From the NCBI GenBank assembly GCA_947053345.1, contig CAMRSM010000007.1:62001-126000 (forward strand): a stretch of DNA of 64,000 nucleotides, given 5' to 3'. Source of the stretch: an uncultured Lachnospiraceae bacterium (GTDB taxonomy: Bacteria; Bacillota; Clostridia; Lachnospirales; Lachnospiraceae). This document shows positions 26,734 through 34,172 of this stretch, one piece after another. Each line of letters opens with the position of its first letter. The stretch's first letter is position 1. The notes below the pieces were generated by a model. The model made no database searches. It worked only from the letters and a program-made list of their open reading frames with translations, and was not told where the DNA came from. The position numbers and the translations under genes were made by a program.

Positions 26734-27633
26734 TCAAATGTTTGCTTTCCCATCTGTTTCCCACTCTCTTTTTAACCGGCTCAAAAATTCATTAGATGCT
26801 CTTGAAAAGACCTGATACTTTTTCCAAACGATACATAGCTCTGCTTCCATGCCCGGATATAATGGTCGGAAGCAAAGCTCGCTGTCGCCGGTGGTATTGA
26901 TGAGCTTATCTAATGTAACCGCATAACCGAGTCCTTTTCGTACAAAATGAGAAGCATTATAAATCAGGTTATAAGTCATGATAACATTGAGCTTGCTGAT
27001 ATCTTTTTTTAGCCACGAAATCATTTCGCTGCTGTTGGATGCCTGATGGGATAAGATCAGGGGCTTGTCCCATAAATCTTCCGCGCAGACAGATTTCTTT
27101 TTGGCCAGCGGGCTGTCTTTCCTCATCAATATGCCCCATGTGTCGGTCATAGGAAGCTTCATGTAATTGTATTTTGTCATATCAAAGGGGCCGATCAATA
27201 AACCGAAATCAATCAGCCCTTTATCTATTTTTTCTGTTACGATGCCGGCATCGCCGCTGTAAATGTGGTAATGGACCAGAGGGTGTTCTTTCTGTAATGT
27301 TGCGGCTGCCTGTGCAAAAAAGGAAATCGCATCGGTTTCGCCGCCTCCGATATAAATTTCCCCCTTGATATTTTCGTTAGAGCTGCTAAGTTCCGCTTTT
27401 GTTTTTTCCATAAGGTCAATCATTTCTTCTGCCCGTTTACGCAGCAGCATCCCGTCCTCGGTTAATGTGACTTTTTTGCTCCCACGGATGAGCAGTTGTT
27501 TCCCGACTTCTTCTTCTAAATCTTTCAGTTGTCTGGAAAGCGGCGGCTGTGTCATTTGCAGGGCTTCCGCAGCTTTTGTAATACTTTCCTCCCGCGCTAC
27601 GGCGAGAAAATATTGCAATACCCGAATATCCAA
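26734..27633 (-). CDS. LysR family transcriptional regulator
   Basis: A 299-residue LysR-type regulator. The N-terminal winged helix (MDIRVLQYFLAVAREESITKA split as LQYFLAVAREESIT, AAEALQMTQPPLSRQLKDLE) is followed by a linker helix and a periplasmic-binding-protein-like effector domain (GEIYIGGGETDAISFFAQAA through GLGYAVTLDKL). Its length is normal. It is divergent from the operon that begins at 27774 and probably controls it: a CATAC-N7-GTATG dyad, which contains the T-N11-A motif of LysR sites, lies in the intergenic region. The effector is unknown. Confidence 0.85.
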   Translation of the reverse strand: MDIRVLQYFLAVAREESITKAAEALQMTQPPLSRQLKDLEEEVGKQLLIRGSKKVTLTEDGMLLRKRAEEMIDLMEKTKAELSSSNENIKGEIYIGGGETDAISFFAQAAATLQKEHPLVHYHIYSGDAGIVTEKIDKGLIDFGLLIGPFDMTKYNYMKLPMTDTWGILMRKDSPLAKKKSVCAEDLWDKPLILSHQASNSSEMISWLKKDISKLNVIMTYNLIYNASHFVRKGLGYAVTLDKLINTTGDSELCFRPLYPGMEAELCIVWKKYQVFSRASNEFLSRLKREWETDGKANI

Positions 27634-27682
27634 ATTTGCGGCCTCCTTTTGGATTGATGCCCCTTATTGTATCAAAAACTTC

Positions 27683-27699
27683 CATACCTTTCAAGTATG
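27683..27699. promoter_or_regulatory. Candidate LysR operator
   Basis: CATAC-CTTTCAA-GTATG is an interrupted palindrome containing T-N11-A, placed between the LysR start and the divergent promoter at 27722. Confidence 0.5.
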
Positions 27700-27721
27700 C
27701 AAATCTATTCTTTATATGAAT

Positions 27722-27750
27722 TTGATATTTAAATGCGGCGGTTTTATAAT
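27722..27750 (+). promoter_or_regulatory. Sigma-A promoter of the hydrolase/lipoprotein operon
   Basis: TTGATA (27722-27727), 17-nt spacer, perfect TATAAT (27745-27750). Transcription would start near 27757, only a few bases before a GGAGG at 27761-27765. Confidence 0.75.
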
Positions 27751-27773
27751 GAGTCCAGAAGGAGGCAAGAAAG

Positions 27774-27893
27774 ATGGCAGAAGCAAACGATGTGTATGGA
27801 AACTATAGAAAAGAATTGCTGGGTTCGGTGCGTACCGGACAGAAGCAGATGGATTGCCTTGGCTTCCTGGTCTACAAATTAAAAAGACGATAA
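27774..27893 (+). CDS. 39-residue open reading frame at the head of the operon
   Basis: ATG 27774 has a perfect GGAGG eight nt upstream and lies about 17 nt after the predicted transcription start. The product (MAEANDVYGNYRKELL at its N terminus, YKLKRR at its C terminus) matches no family I recognise. It ends 21 bases before the start of the alpha/beta hydrolase gene. It could be a leader peptide, a real microprotein, or the 5' end of a gene whose remainder was deleted. Confidence 0.4.
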   Translation: MAEANDVYGNYRKELLGSVRTGQKQMDCLGFLVYKLKRR

Positions 27894-27914
27894 CCTTGTA
27901 AAGGAGAAGTGACG

Positions 27915-28907
27915 ATGGATACCAGAACATTTGAAATCTACCCAAATATTGAAATGAAAAAGGTTCGCTTTCAGAACCGCTATGGGATTGAACTGGCGGG
28001 CGACCTTTACCTGCCGGAAAATTATGCAGCACAGAAAAATCCTGCGATTATTGTGGCGGGTCCCTTTGGAGCAGTAAAAGAACAGGCTTCCGGTCTGTAT
28101 GCACAGCAGATGGCTGCTTATGGATTTGCAGCATTGGCGTTTGATCCTTCTTTTGGAGGGGAAAGTGGCGGCTCTGTCCGCAATACGGCTTCTCCCGATA
28201 TTTTTACCGAGGATTACAGCGCCGCCGTTGATTACATTGGATTGCTGGACTTTGTAGACCGAAACCGCATCGGGGTGATCGGAATCTGCGGTCTGTCCGG
28301 CATGGCGATCACCGCTGCTGGAACGGATACCCGCATAAAGGCCGTGGCAACGATGTCCATGTACGATATGTCCCGCGATATGAGCCGTGGCCACATGGAT
28401 TATTATACTGAGGAGCAGCGTAACAAAATAAAAGAATATCTCAGTAATCAGCGTTGGAAAGATGCTGAAAACGGCGCTTTTGCACTCGGCAATCACGAAA
28501 TCGGCTTTGACGGGACGGGTGAACCGCTGACCGGTGCTATGGAAGTCCCGGCTGAATTGCCGGAGGGCGCTGACCCTGCGTTTGCGGCGTTTTACAACTA
28601 TTATTATAAACGCGCCCGTCATCCCCGCGCAGTCAATTTTGTTTCTTCATGGACGGCCACTATGCCGGTGGCTTTCTGGAACTTCCCGCTGATGGCAAAC
28701 ATTAAGGAAGTTTCGCCCAGACCGATTTTGATGGTTGCCGGGGAACATGCACACTCCCGCTATTATTCGGAAGATGCGTACAAAGCTGCAGAGGAACCGA
28801 AGGAGCTGCTGATTATACCAGAGGCCGATCATGTTTCTTTATATGATGATATGGAGAAGATTCCCTTTGATAAGCTGGATCAATTCTTCAAAGAAAACCT
28901 GAAATAA
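27915..28907 (+). CDS. Alpha/beta hydrolase (YcjY-like)
   Basis: A 330-residue cytoplasmic hydrolase of the dienelactone hydrolase/YcjY type. The oxyanion segment is PAIIVAGPFGAVKEQ and the nucleophile elbow is GVIGICGLSGMA. In related proteins the elbow nucleophile is a Cys or Ser at this point (GICGxxG), so the catalytic residue here is probably the Cys. Acid and His are expected in PRPILMVAGEHAHS and PEADHVSLYDD. AAGGAG lies 8 nt before ATG 27915; GTG 27909 is too close to it. It is the first full gene of an operon with an acetyltransferase and two redox lipoproteins, a grouping common in gut clostridia. Confidence 0.8.
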   Translation: MDTRTFEIYPNIEMKKVRFQNRYGIELAGDLYLPENYAAQKNPAIIVAGPFGAVKEQASGLYAQQMAAYGFAALAFDPSFGGESGGSVRNTASPDIFTEDYSAAVDYIGLLDFVDRNRIGVIGICGLSGMAITAAGTDTRIKAVATMSMYDMSRDMSRGHMDYYTEEQRNKIKEYLSNQRWKDAENGAFALGNHEIGFDGTGEPLTGAMEVPAELPEGADPAFAAFYNYYYKRARHPRAVNFVSSWTATMPVAFWNFPLMANIKEVSPRPILMVAGEHAHSRYYSEDAYKAAEEPKELLIIPEADHVSLYDDMEKIPFDKLDQFFKENLK

Positions 28908-28976
28908 GAACGGAGCACGATACAATGAATACAATGGAATGTGGTCTGAACCTGCGGGAAAGGAGGCAGAAAAGTT

Positions 28977-29576
28977 TTGACAGTGGAGGAAATCATCAAA
29001 GGATTTGGTATGGAGTCAGAAAAATCCCCGGCGTATGCCGAATATGCAAATACACTTTTTCAGGAGGCGATCCAGATTGGGATGGAAATCAACAACTGTT
29101 ACCATACCCCGGCAGAATTGCGAAAGCTTATGGAACGGCTCACAGGAAAAAAGATTGACGATACATTCCGTCTGTTTCCGCCGTTTTACACCGACTTCGG
29201 AAAAAATATTTCGATTGGGAAAGATGTGTTTATCAATTCCGGCTGCCATTTTCAGGATCAGGGCGGCATTATCATTGGGGACGGTTCTTTCATTGGACAC
29301 AATGTGGTGCTTGCAACCATTAACCATGACCTTGATCCGGCAAATAACCGTAAAAATCATTATGCGCCGATTACCATAGGAAACCATGTCTGGATTGGCT
29401 CAAACGCCACGATCCTGCCCGGTGTAACGATTGGGGAATGGTCTGTGGTGGCGGCAGGAGCCGTAGTGATAAAAGACGTTCCGCCTTATGCTGTGGTGGG
29501 CGGCGTGCCTGCAAAGGTACTTAAAACCATAAGAAACGATTCCGTTGAGGAGGATGCAAATGAAGAAAATAATTAG
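28977..29576 (+). CDS. Sugar O-acetyltransferase (maltose acetyltransferase/LacA type)
   Basis: A 199-residue left-handed beta-helix acetyltransferase. The N-terminal helical Mac-type domain (about 1-60, with TPAELRKLMERLTGKK) precedes hexapeptide repeats (ISIGKDVFINSGCHF, IIIGDGSFIGHNVVL). The catalytic His is in LATINHDLDP, and the acetyl-CoA cap is SNATILPGVTIGEWSVVAAG. The start appears to be TTG 28977 or GTG 28983, with AAAGGAGG about 10 nt upstream; no ATG fits. The gene end overlaps the start of the next gene by 17 bases. The natural acceptor of such enzymes is often unclear. Confidence 0.85.
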   Translation: MTVEEIIKGFGMESEKSPAYAEYANTLFQEAIQIGMEINNCYHTPAELRKLMERLTGKKIDDTFRLFPPFYTDFGKNISIGKDVFINSGCHFQDQGGIIIGDGSFIGHNVVLATINHDLDPANNRKNHYAPITIGNHVWIGSNATILPGVTIGEWSVVAAGAVVIKDVPPYAVVGGVPAKVLKTIRNDSVEEDANEENN

Positions 29577-30588
29577 CCTTGTGCTTCTTTTGTCTCTGGT
29601 ATTCTCTATGACGGCCTGTGACCAGACCGTACAGACGGAAACGGACACAGCCGGAAATATAGAAACATTTCCAGCGGCAGAAAGCGCACAGGAAGGTGAA
29701 GAAGCGGCACCGCTTGAGAGTGCCGCAACAGATATGGAGGAGGAAACTACTGTGAAAGCAGGATTTGATTTTGAAACAAAGACAGTCATGCTGAACAGCG
29801 GCTATGAGATGCCGATCAATGGGCTGGGAACCTACAGTCTTCACGGGGATGAATGTATCAATGCTGTAAAATCTGCGCTGCGCAGCGGCGTGCGTCTGAT
29901 TGACACCGCCTCTGCATACGGCAATGAGGAGGAAATTGGTCAGGCAATCCGGGAGGCAATTGACGAGGGGATCATTCAGCGGAATGATATTTTTGTTATA
30001 ACAAAAATATATCCTGGCGGTGAAATGGAAAACCCGGAGCAGTCCATTCAGGCGTGTCTGGACCGTCTGAATATCGGCTATGTGGATATGATGCTCCTGC
30101 ACCACCCGGATGACAATGACGTGAAGGCATACAAGGCGATGGAGCAGTTTGTGGCAGATGGAAAGATTCGTTCTATTGGCCTGTCTAACTGGTATGTGGA
30201 GGAACTGACTGAATTCCTGCCGCAGGTGGATACGGTTCCTGCACTCGTGCAGAACGAAATTCATCCCTACTATCAGGAAAATGATGTCATCCCATTTATT
30301 CAGGATTTGGGGATTGTGGTGCAGGGCTGGTATCCGTTGGGCGGACGGGGACATACGGCAGAGCTGCTTGGTGATCCGGTGATTTCGGAAATAGCGAAAG
30401 CGCACGACGTATCTTCCGCACAGGTCATTATGCGTTGGAACCTGCAAAAGGACGTGGCCGTAATTCCCGGTTCTAGTAATCCCGACCACATCAGGGAAAA
30501 CACGGAATTGTATCATTTCTCTTTGACTGAGGGGGAAATGGAGCGGATCAATGATCTTGACCGTGGCGAAAAGCATGACTGGTATTAA
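29560..30588 (+). CDS. Lipoprotein with an aldo/keto reductase domain
   Basis: A 342-residue aldo/keto reductase preceded by a lipoprotein signal peptide (MKKIISLVLLLSL, then FSMTAC as lipobox with the lipidated Cys at residue 20). An acidic linker of about 45 residues leads to the barrel. The AKR tetrad is intact: D115, Y120 (DTASAYGNEEE), K149 (VITKIYP) and H181 (LLHHPDD); the NADPH-binding end VIPGSSNPDHIREN is also present. AKRs are normally cytoplasmic because they need NADPH, so surface anchoring is odd. GAGGAGG stands before ATG 29560. It is translationally coupled to the acetyltransferase gene. Confidence 0.8.
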   Translation: MKKIISLVLLLSLVFSMTACDQTVQTETDTAGNIETFPAAESAQEGEEAAPLESAATDMEEETTVKAGFDFETKTVMLNSGYEMPINGLGTYSLHGDECINAVKSALRSGVRLIDTASAYGNEEEIGQAIREAIDEGIIQRNDIFVITKIYPGGEMENPEQSIQACLDRLNIGYVDMMLLHHPDDNDVKAYKAMEQFVADGKIRSIGLSNWYVEELTEFLPQVDTVPALVQNEIHPYYQENDVIPFIQDLGIVVQGWYPLGGRGHTAELLGDPVISEIAKAHDVSSAQVIMRWNLQKDVAVIPGSSNPDHIRENTELYHFSLTEGEMERINDLDRGEKHDWY

Positions 30589-30613
30589 GAATACATAGAT
30601 GCAGGAAACAGAC

Positions 30614-31034
30614 ATGAAGGTTTTAGCGATTAACAGCAGCGCGAGAAAAGATGGAAATACGGCGCTTCTTATCAATATCGTATTTGAGGAGCTGAATAAA
30701 GAAGCATTGAAAGGGAAATGATTCAGCTTTCCGGCAAAATAATGGAACCGTGTAAGGTTTACTGGGCCTGCGGCGGAAAGAAAATATGTTCGCACATAAA
30801 GTTGGCGCGGCTGTTACGGCAGCACGCAGAGGCGGCGCATTTTCCGCACTGGATTCCATGAATCACTTCTTTATGCTGCAAAATATGTTTGTAGTCAGTT
30901 TTTTCTATTGGCCGATGGCTTACGGGCAGATGCCGGGGGATGTTCAGTCGGATGGTGAAGGTCTGGAAACCATGAAAAATCCTGGGCGCAATATGGCTTA
31001 TCTTTCGAGAGCGCTGGATGAAAGGCGGAGGTAA
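30614..31034 (+). pseudogene. Broken NADPH-dependent FMN reductase / flavodoxin-family gene
   Basis: The 5' end reads MKVLAINSSARKDGNTALLI, the FMN-binding start of the family. The frame is then lost near 30718: MIQLSGKIMEPCK and WACGGKK continue in another frame. A jump at about 30785 goes directly to the C-terminal region FAHKVGAAVTAARRGG, MNHFFMLQNMFVV and YGQMPGD. About 60 central residues expected in the family are missing, so both a frameshift and a deletion are present. It lies between two intact redox lipoprotein genes. Confidence 0.7.
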
Positions 31035-31036
31035 CT

Positions 31037-31732
31037 ATGAAAAAATCAATTTGTGAACTACTTTCCTTTGTACTGCTTTTTGTTATGGCTGGCTGTGGAA
31101 ATATCGCGGCAGAGGGCGGGCACGAAAGTGTTTCGGAACAGACAGAAGTACAGGCGGAACAATCCATAGATCATAACAAAGTAAGCGCTGAAACGGAAAG
31201 CCGGGAACTGTCGGGGTCTGTTCCAGAACAGGAGCAGGAGACAAATATGGAGCAGAAAACTTTGGTAGCGTATTTTTCCGCTACCGGAACAACGGAGCCG
31301 TTGGCAGAATATGCGGCGGAAATTTTAGATGCTGATATTTATGAGATTGTGCCGGAAGTCCCTTATACGGAGGCGGATCTGGCTTATTATACGAATGGAC
31401 GGGCGGATCAGGAGCAAAACGATCCTTCTGCACGTCCTGCAATCGCCGGTAATGTAGAGAATATGGAGGAATACGATACGATTATTCTTGGCTATCCAAT
31501 ATGGCATGGGCAGGCACCGAGAATTATCAGTACCTTTTTGGAAAGTTATGATTTTTCAGGAAAGACAATCATCCCCTTCTGTACTTCCCATAGCAGCGGG
31601 ATTGGCTCCAGTGCCGACAATCTGCATGGGCTTTGTTCGGACTCTGTAAAATGGCTGGAAGGCAGGCGTTTTGAAGCCGGGACTGCGAAAGAAACGATGG
31701 GAAACTGGCTTGAGAATGTGATTGTAAAATAG
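31037..31732 (+). CDS. Lipoprotein with a flavodoxin domain
   Basis: A 231-residue predicted lipoprotein. The signal peptide MKKSICELLSFVLLF ends in VMAGC (Cys20). A Gln/Glu-rich linker of about 55 residues precedes a flavodoxin-4-like domain: LVAYFSATGTTEPLAEYAAE (FMN phosphate loop), then IILGYPIWHGQAPRIISTFL and IPFCTSHSSGIGSS. GGAGG lies five nt before the ATG. Together with the lipidated aldo/keto reductase it suggests redox chemistry at the outer face of the membrane; electron source and partner are unknown. Confidence 0.8.
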   Translation: MKKSICELLSFVLLFVMAGCGNIAAEGGHESVSEQTEVQAEQSIDHNKVSAETESRELSGSVPEQEQETNMEQKTLVAYFSATGTTEPLAEYAAEILDADIYEIVPEVPYTEADLAYYTNGRADQEQNDPSARPAIAGNVENMEEYDTIILGYPIWHGQAPRIISTFLESYDFSGKTIIPFCTSHSSGIGSSADNLHGLCSDSVKWLEGRRFEAGTAKETMGNWLENVIVK

Positions 31733-31772
31733 CCAATATGAGCAAAGAAAAATTATTTTTATCATCCGGGCA

Positions 31773-32208
31773 TTGGTTATAAATTCAAGCCCGGAAGACA
31801 AAATAAACAACGATGATGTGGACAGCGAAAAAGGCGAAAACGAGTTCGTTGTGTTTAAAAACGTATTCAACGACTATTACGCTAAAGACACAAGCAAAAA
31901 AATCCGTGGGGTTGTTAGAATGAGGGGGAAGCCGGGGAACATATCGAAAACAATCCGCCTTACGGATATATCAAAAACCCGCAGAATAAAAAGAAATGGG
32001 TGGTAGACACGAGGAAGCCGCGAGGGTGGTGCGTCGTATCTTTGACCTCTGGATTGCGGTCAAGGGTTCAATGCAGATTGCCAAAATCCTCACTGCCGAT
32101 AAAATGCTGACCGATATGGCGTACAACGCTAGGCAGAAAGGATGGACTATGCCGGGCAACCTGCATCAATGGTGTGCCAAATCTTTCGCCGGAATACCCC
32201 CTTTTTGG
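31773..32208 (+). pseudogene. Decayed large serine recombinase
   Basis: Three reading frames are needed. The first gives INNDDVDSEKGENEF and FNDYYAKDTSKKIR, the second NNPPYGYIKNPQNKKKWVVD, and the third RVVRRIFDLWIAVKGSMQIA then NARQKGW and CAKSFAGI. These are consecutive parts of the catalytic-domain end and the recombinase domain of TnpX-like recombinases. The N-terminal catalytic Ser region and the C-terminal half are gone. It marks a former integrative or mobilizable element next to the redox lipoprotein genes. Confidence 0.75.
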
Positions 32209-32212
32209 ACAT

Positions 32213-32743
32213 TTATCTTTTCCATTTTTCCTGCTTATGGCCTGCCTGTTCCAGGCTGCTGCGCATCGCTTCGAGGAAGTCGAGGAATGCCTCCCGTTCC
32301 TGCGGCTGGACGGTATCCGGAATCCCGTAAGCAGTTTTGCTGCCGGTATCGCCGATGTCCAGGATTTCGCCGTAGGAACCGTAATCTTTGCGGTATTGCA
32401 GGCATGCCTGGGTGTATTTCGGATTGTAGGATACGCCGGTGATCTCGTCCATTTCCAGGAAAATGCCATCGCTGTGCTGTGTTAAGTCGCGGTCAATCTG
32501 CACCAGCACGATCTGGTGACCGGCTGTGCGGTAGCCGAGTATGTAATGGTAGAATGTGGTGGTATTTGTGTCAAATACGAAGCCACGCTCAAATTTCGAG
32601 GTAGTCTGGGTGGCATGGAGGATGGTGAAGCTATCCCCCTCCTCGACGGCTTCGTTGAACATTTCGCGCATGCGGGTTTTCTTTTTTTCGCACTCCGCTG
32701 TGTCATAAATTAACTCTTTTGCTTTTTTGGAAAATAAACCCAT
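32213..32743 (-). CDS. Hypothetical protein, 176 residues
   Basis: I do not recognise a family. The protein is cytoplasmic by composition. A helical, Lys/Glu-rich N terminus (MGLFSKKAKELIYDTAECEK) is followed by alternating strands (FERGFVFDTNTTTFYHYIL, HQIVLVQIDRDL) and ends in a helix (REAFLDFLEAMRSSLEQAG). An AGGAGG lies 9 nt before the ATG. It is the last gene of a - strand unit with 32868-33272, 124 bases apart. The end of the gene abuts the decayed recombinase, so it may be cargo of that element. Confidence 0.6.
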   Translation of the reverse strand: MGLFSKKAKELIYDTAECEKKKTRMREMFNEAVEEGDSFTILHATQTTSKFERGFVFDTNTTTFYHYILGYRTAGHQIVLVQIDRDLTQHSDGIFLEMDEITGVSYNPKYTQACLQYRKDYGSYGEILDIGDTGSKTAYGIPDTVQPQEREAFLDFLEAMRSSLEQAGHKQEKWKR

Positions 32744-32867
32744 ATTCAGTTACCTCCTAATGTTTATATGCTGCCTGCACCCATCCCGGTATCATGGGCG
32801 GGGAAGCGGTTTTCGGGCATAGTCTGGGTTTTCGGCGGATTAAAGTTCCGCAGACGGACATGGAATG

Positions 32868-33272
32868 TTATTCCATATGCATGTTATAGTATTCATCACC
32901 ATCTTCTTCATCAATGTACGGCACGGCATAAAACCGCTTTCCGATCAATGTTCTTAGTTTTTGGAGGGCATCTAAGTGGTGGGAGCCAAATTCCTGGTAG
33001 CAGGTGGTTTCACTCGCATTATTTTGTGATTCGTAAAAATCCGTAACAAATACAGAAAATTCATCTAAAATGCCTTCTATGGGAACTTGTGTAAGGTTTT
33101 GGGGAGACGCATCCTCTTCTCCGTAACATTCCGGCTCCATCTCAAAGGTGAGGGAGGTTACAAAGATATCGTCCTTATTGTAAGGGGATTTCGTCCGGTA
33201 AATGCCTTCCTCTATTTTCTGGAAGCCGGGTTGGGAATATTTTTCCGGTGTGAAGTTTTGGAAGTTTTTCAT
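32868..33272 (-). CDS. Hypothetical protein, 134 residues
   Basis: An acidic, soluble protein with no family that I recognise. Visible segments are an N-terminal FQNFTPEKYSQPGF, a central strand DIFVTSLTFEME, and a very acidic C terminus (IDEEDGDEYYNMHME). AAGGAG lies 7 nt before the ATG. The size, acidity and tandem arrangement with another orphan gene resemble immunity-protein cassettes, but no toxin is visible nearby and this is only a suggestion. It is transcribed from the promoter at 33487-33515. Confidence 0.6.
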   Translation of the reverse strand: MKNFQNFTPEKYSQPGFQKIEEGIYRTKSPYNKDDIFVTSLTFEMEPECYGEEDASPQNLTQVPIEGILDEFSVFVTDFYESQNNASETTCYQEFGSHHLDALQKLRTLIGKRFYAVPYIDEEDGDEYYNMHME

Positions 33273-33287
33273 TTTTTTCTCCTTATC

Positions 33288-33452
33288 TTAATTATTCGAT
33301 ATTCCCTGATGCAATGAAAAAAACAACAGGGCATAGCGGCATAAGATCCCGTTGCTGCGGTGCTCCTGGGCAGCGCCCAAATCCGGATTCTTTTGCCGGG
33401 AATAGTTTTTTGCCTTTGCGCCGCATATGGCGCATTGTAATGTTATTTCCAT
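33288..33452 (-). CDS. Possible 54-residue CxxC microprotein
   Basis: An open frame from ATG 33452 to TAA 33288 reads MEITLQCAICGAKAKNYSR at its N terminus and FFSLHQGISNN at its C terminus. It has a CAIC motif and one further Cys. It ends just before the ribosome-binding site of the next gene, which favours an operon. Against it, no clear ribosome-binding site precedes the ATG, and a terminator-like hairpin with T7 lies inside the frame. Confidence 0.35.
   Translation of the reverse strand: MEITLQCAICGAKAKNYSRQKNPDLGAAQEHRSNGILCRYALLFFSLHQGISNN
33317..33354 (-). terminator. Terminator-like hairpin in the leader of the unknown operon
   Basis: On the - strand CAAC-GGG (33354-33348) pairs with CCC-GTTG (33331-33324, one bulged base), followed by seven T (33323-33317). 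It lies about 160 nt after the promoter and 45 nt before the start codon at 33272. It could end a small RNA or act as an attenuator. Confidence 0.5.
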
Positions 33453-33486
33453 TTTTATGATGGAAACTCTTTTGTAGATTTCCTTT

Positions 33487-33515
33487 ATTATAATATGTCA
33501 GAACAAGTACGTCAA
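33487..33515 (-). promoter_or_regulatory. Strong sigma-A promoter of the unknown operon
   Basis: On the - strand: TTGACG (33515-33510), 17-nt spacer, perfect TATAAT (33492-33487). Confidence 0.75.
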
Positions 33516-33719
33516 TGTTATTTGGGGCTGCGGTTCTGCAAATTATCCATCATGTTGGGAGCGGCAGAGGTGGGCTTCTGGGGGATCCGGAGATTTGGCA
33601 GACAAGCCAAAGGTCAGGATACAGGAACCAAAAGCATGCTTGTAATCGGGTTGTAAGAATGGTAAAATAAAAGAAAAGATGAGGTAAAGCAGCACATTGT
33701 ATCAGGATTGGAGGGAATC

Positions 33720-34157
33720 ATGGGGGAAGGAAAACCAAAATATCTGTATCATGGAAGCCCGTATTTATTTGACCGATTGATCCCGCAGCCCGCGTCGGGA
33801 GCGTGTGAGCAGGAATCGCTGACAGCCATCTATGCGGCGGGGAGCATGGAGGAGGTAATCCCGTTTGCGCTGCCCATCCGCTGGTATCCGGACAGTCCGG
33901 AGGGAAGAAGGGATTTTAAATGTGCGGGGGGCAGTGTAGAAATCATATACGGTTCGTTGGATCCGGAGGGGGCAGGGTATGTTTACCGGGTGAGATCGGA
34001 CTCCTTTGTAAAAATTGACGAATGGCAGTGGGTATCCGAAACGGAAGTCGTGCCGGAGGAAGTGATCCGGATCAAGGTGCGGGATTACTGGCATACCGTC
34101 CGGTTTTCAGAGGAGGCGGAAAGAATACAGCAGGAAGTGTGTGGGCAGATATCATGA
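33720..34157 (+). CDS. Hypothetical protein, possibly ADP-ribosyltransferase-like fold
   Basis: A 145-residue protein that begins KYLYHGSPYLFDRLIPQP. It continues with LTAIYAAGSMEEVIPFAL and ends with FVKIDEWQWVSETEVVPEEV. The order H (in YHGS), Y (in IYA) and E near the end resembles the H-Y-E triad of DUF3990/PARP-like ADP-ribosyltransferases. No family assignment is certain. GGAGG lies five nt before ATG 33720. It is followed after 15 bases by the HAD phosphatase gene and is probably co-transcribed with it. Confidence 0.6.
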   Translation: MGEGKPKYLYHGSPYLFDRLIPQPASGACEQESLTAIYAAGSMEEVIPFALPIRWYPDSPEGRRDFKCAGGSVEIIYGSLDPEGAGYVYRVRSDSFVKIDEWQWVSETEVVPEEVIRIKVRDYWHTVRFSEEAERIQQEVCGQIS

Positions 34158-34172
34158 CAATATGGAGGGAGT

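Noticed and set aside
33317-33480. Cyclic di-GMP riboswitch in the - strand leader
   Set aside because: GCAAAGGCAAA is present, but the partnering GCAAAGCC segment and tetraloop receptor are not.
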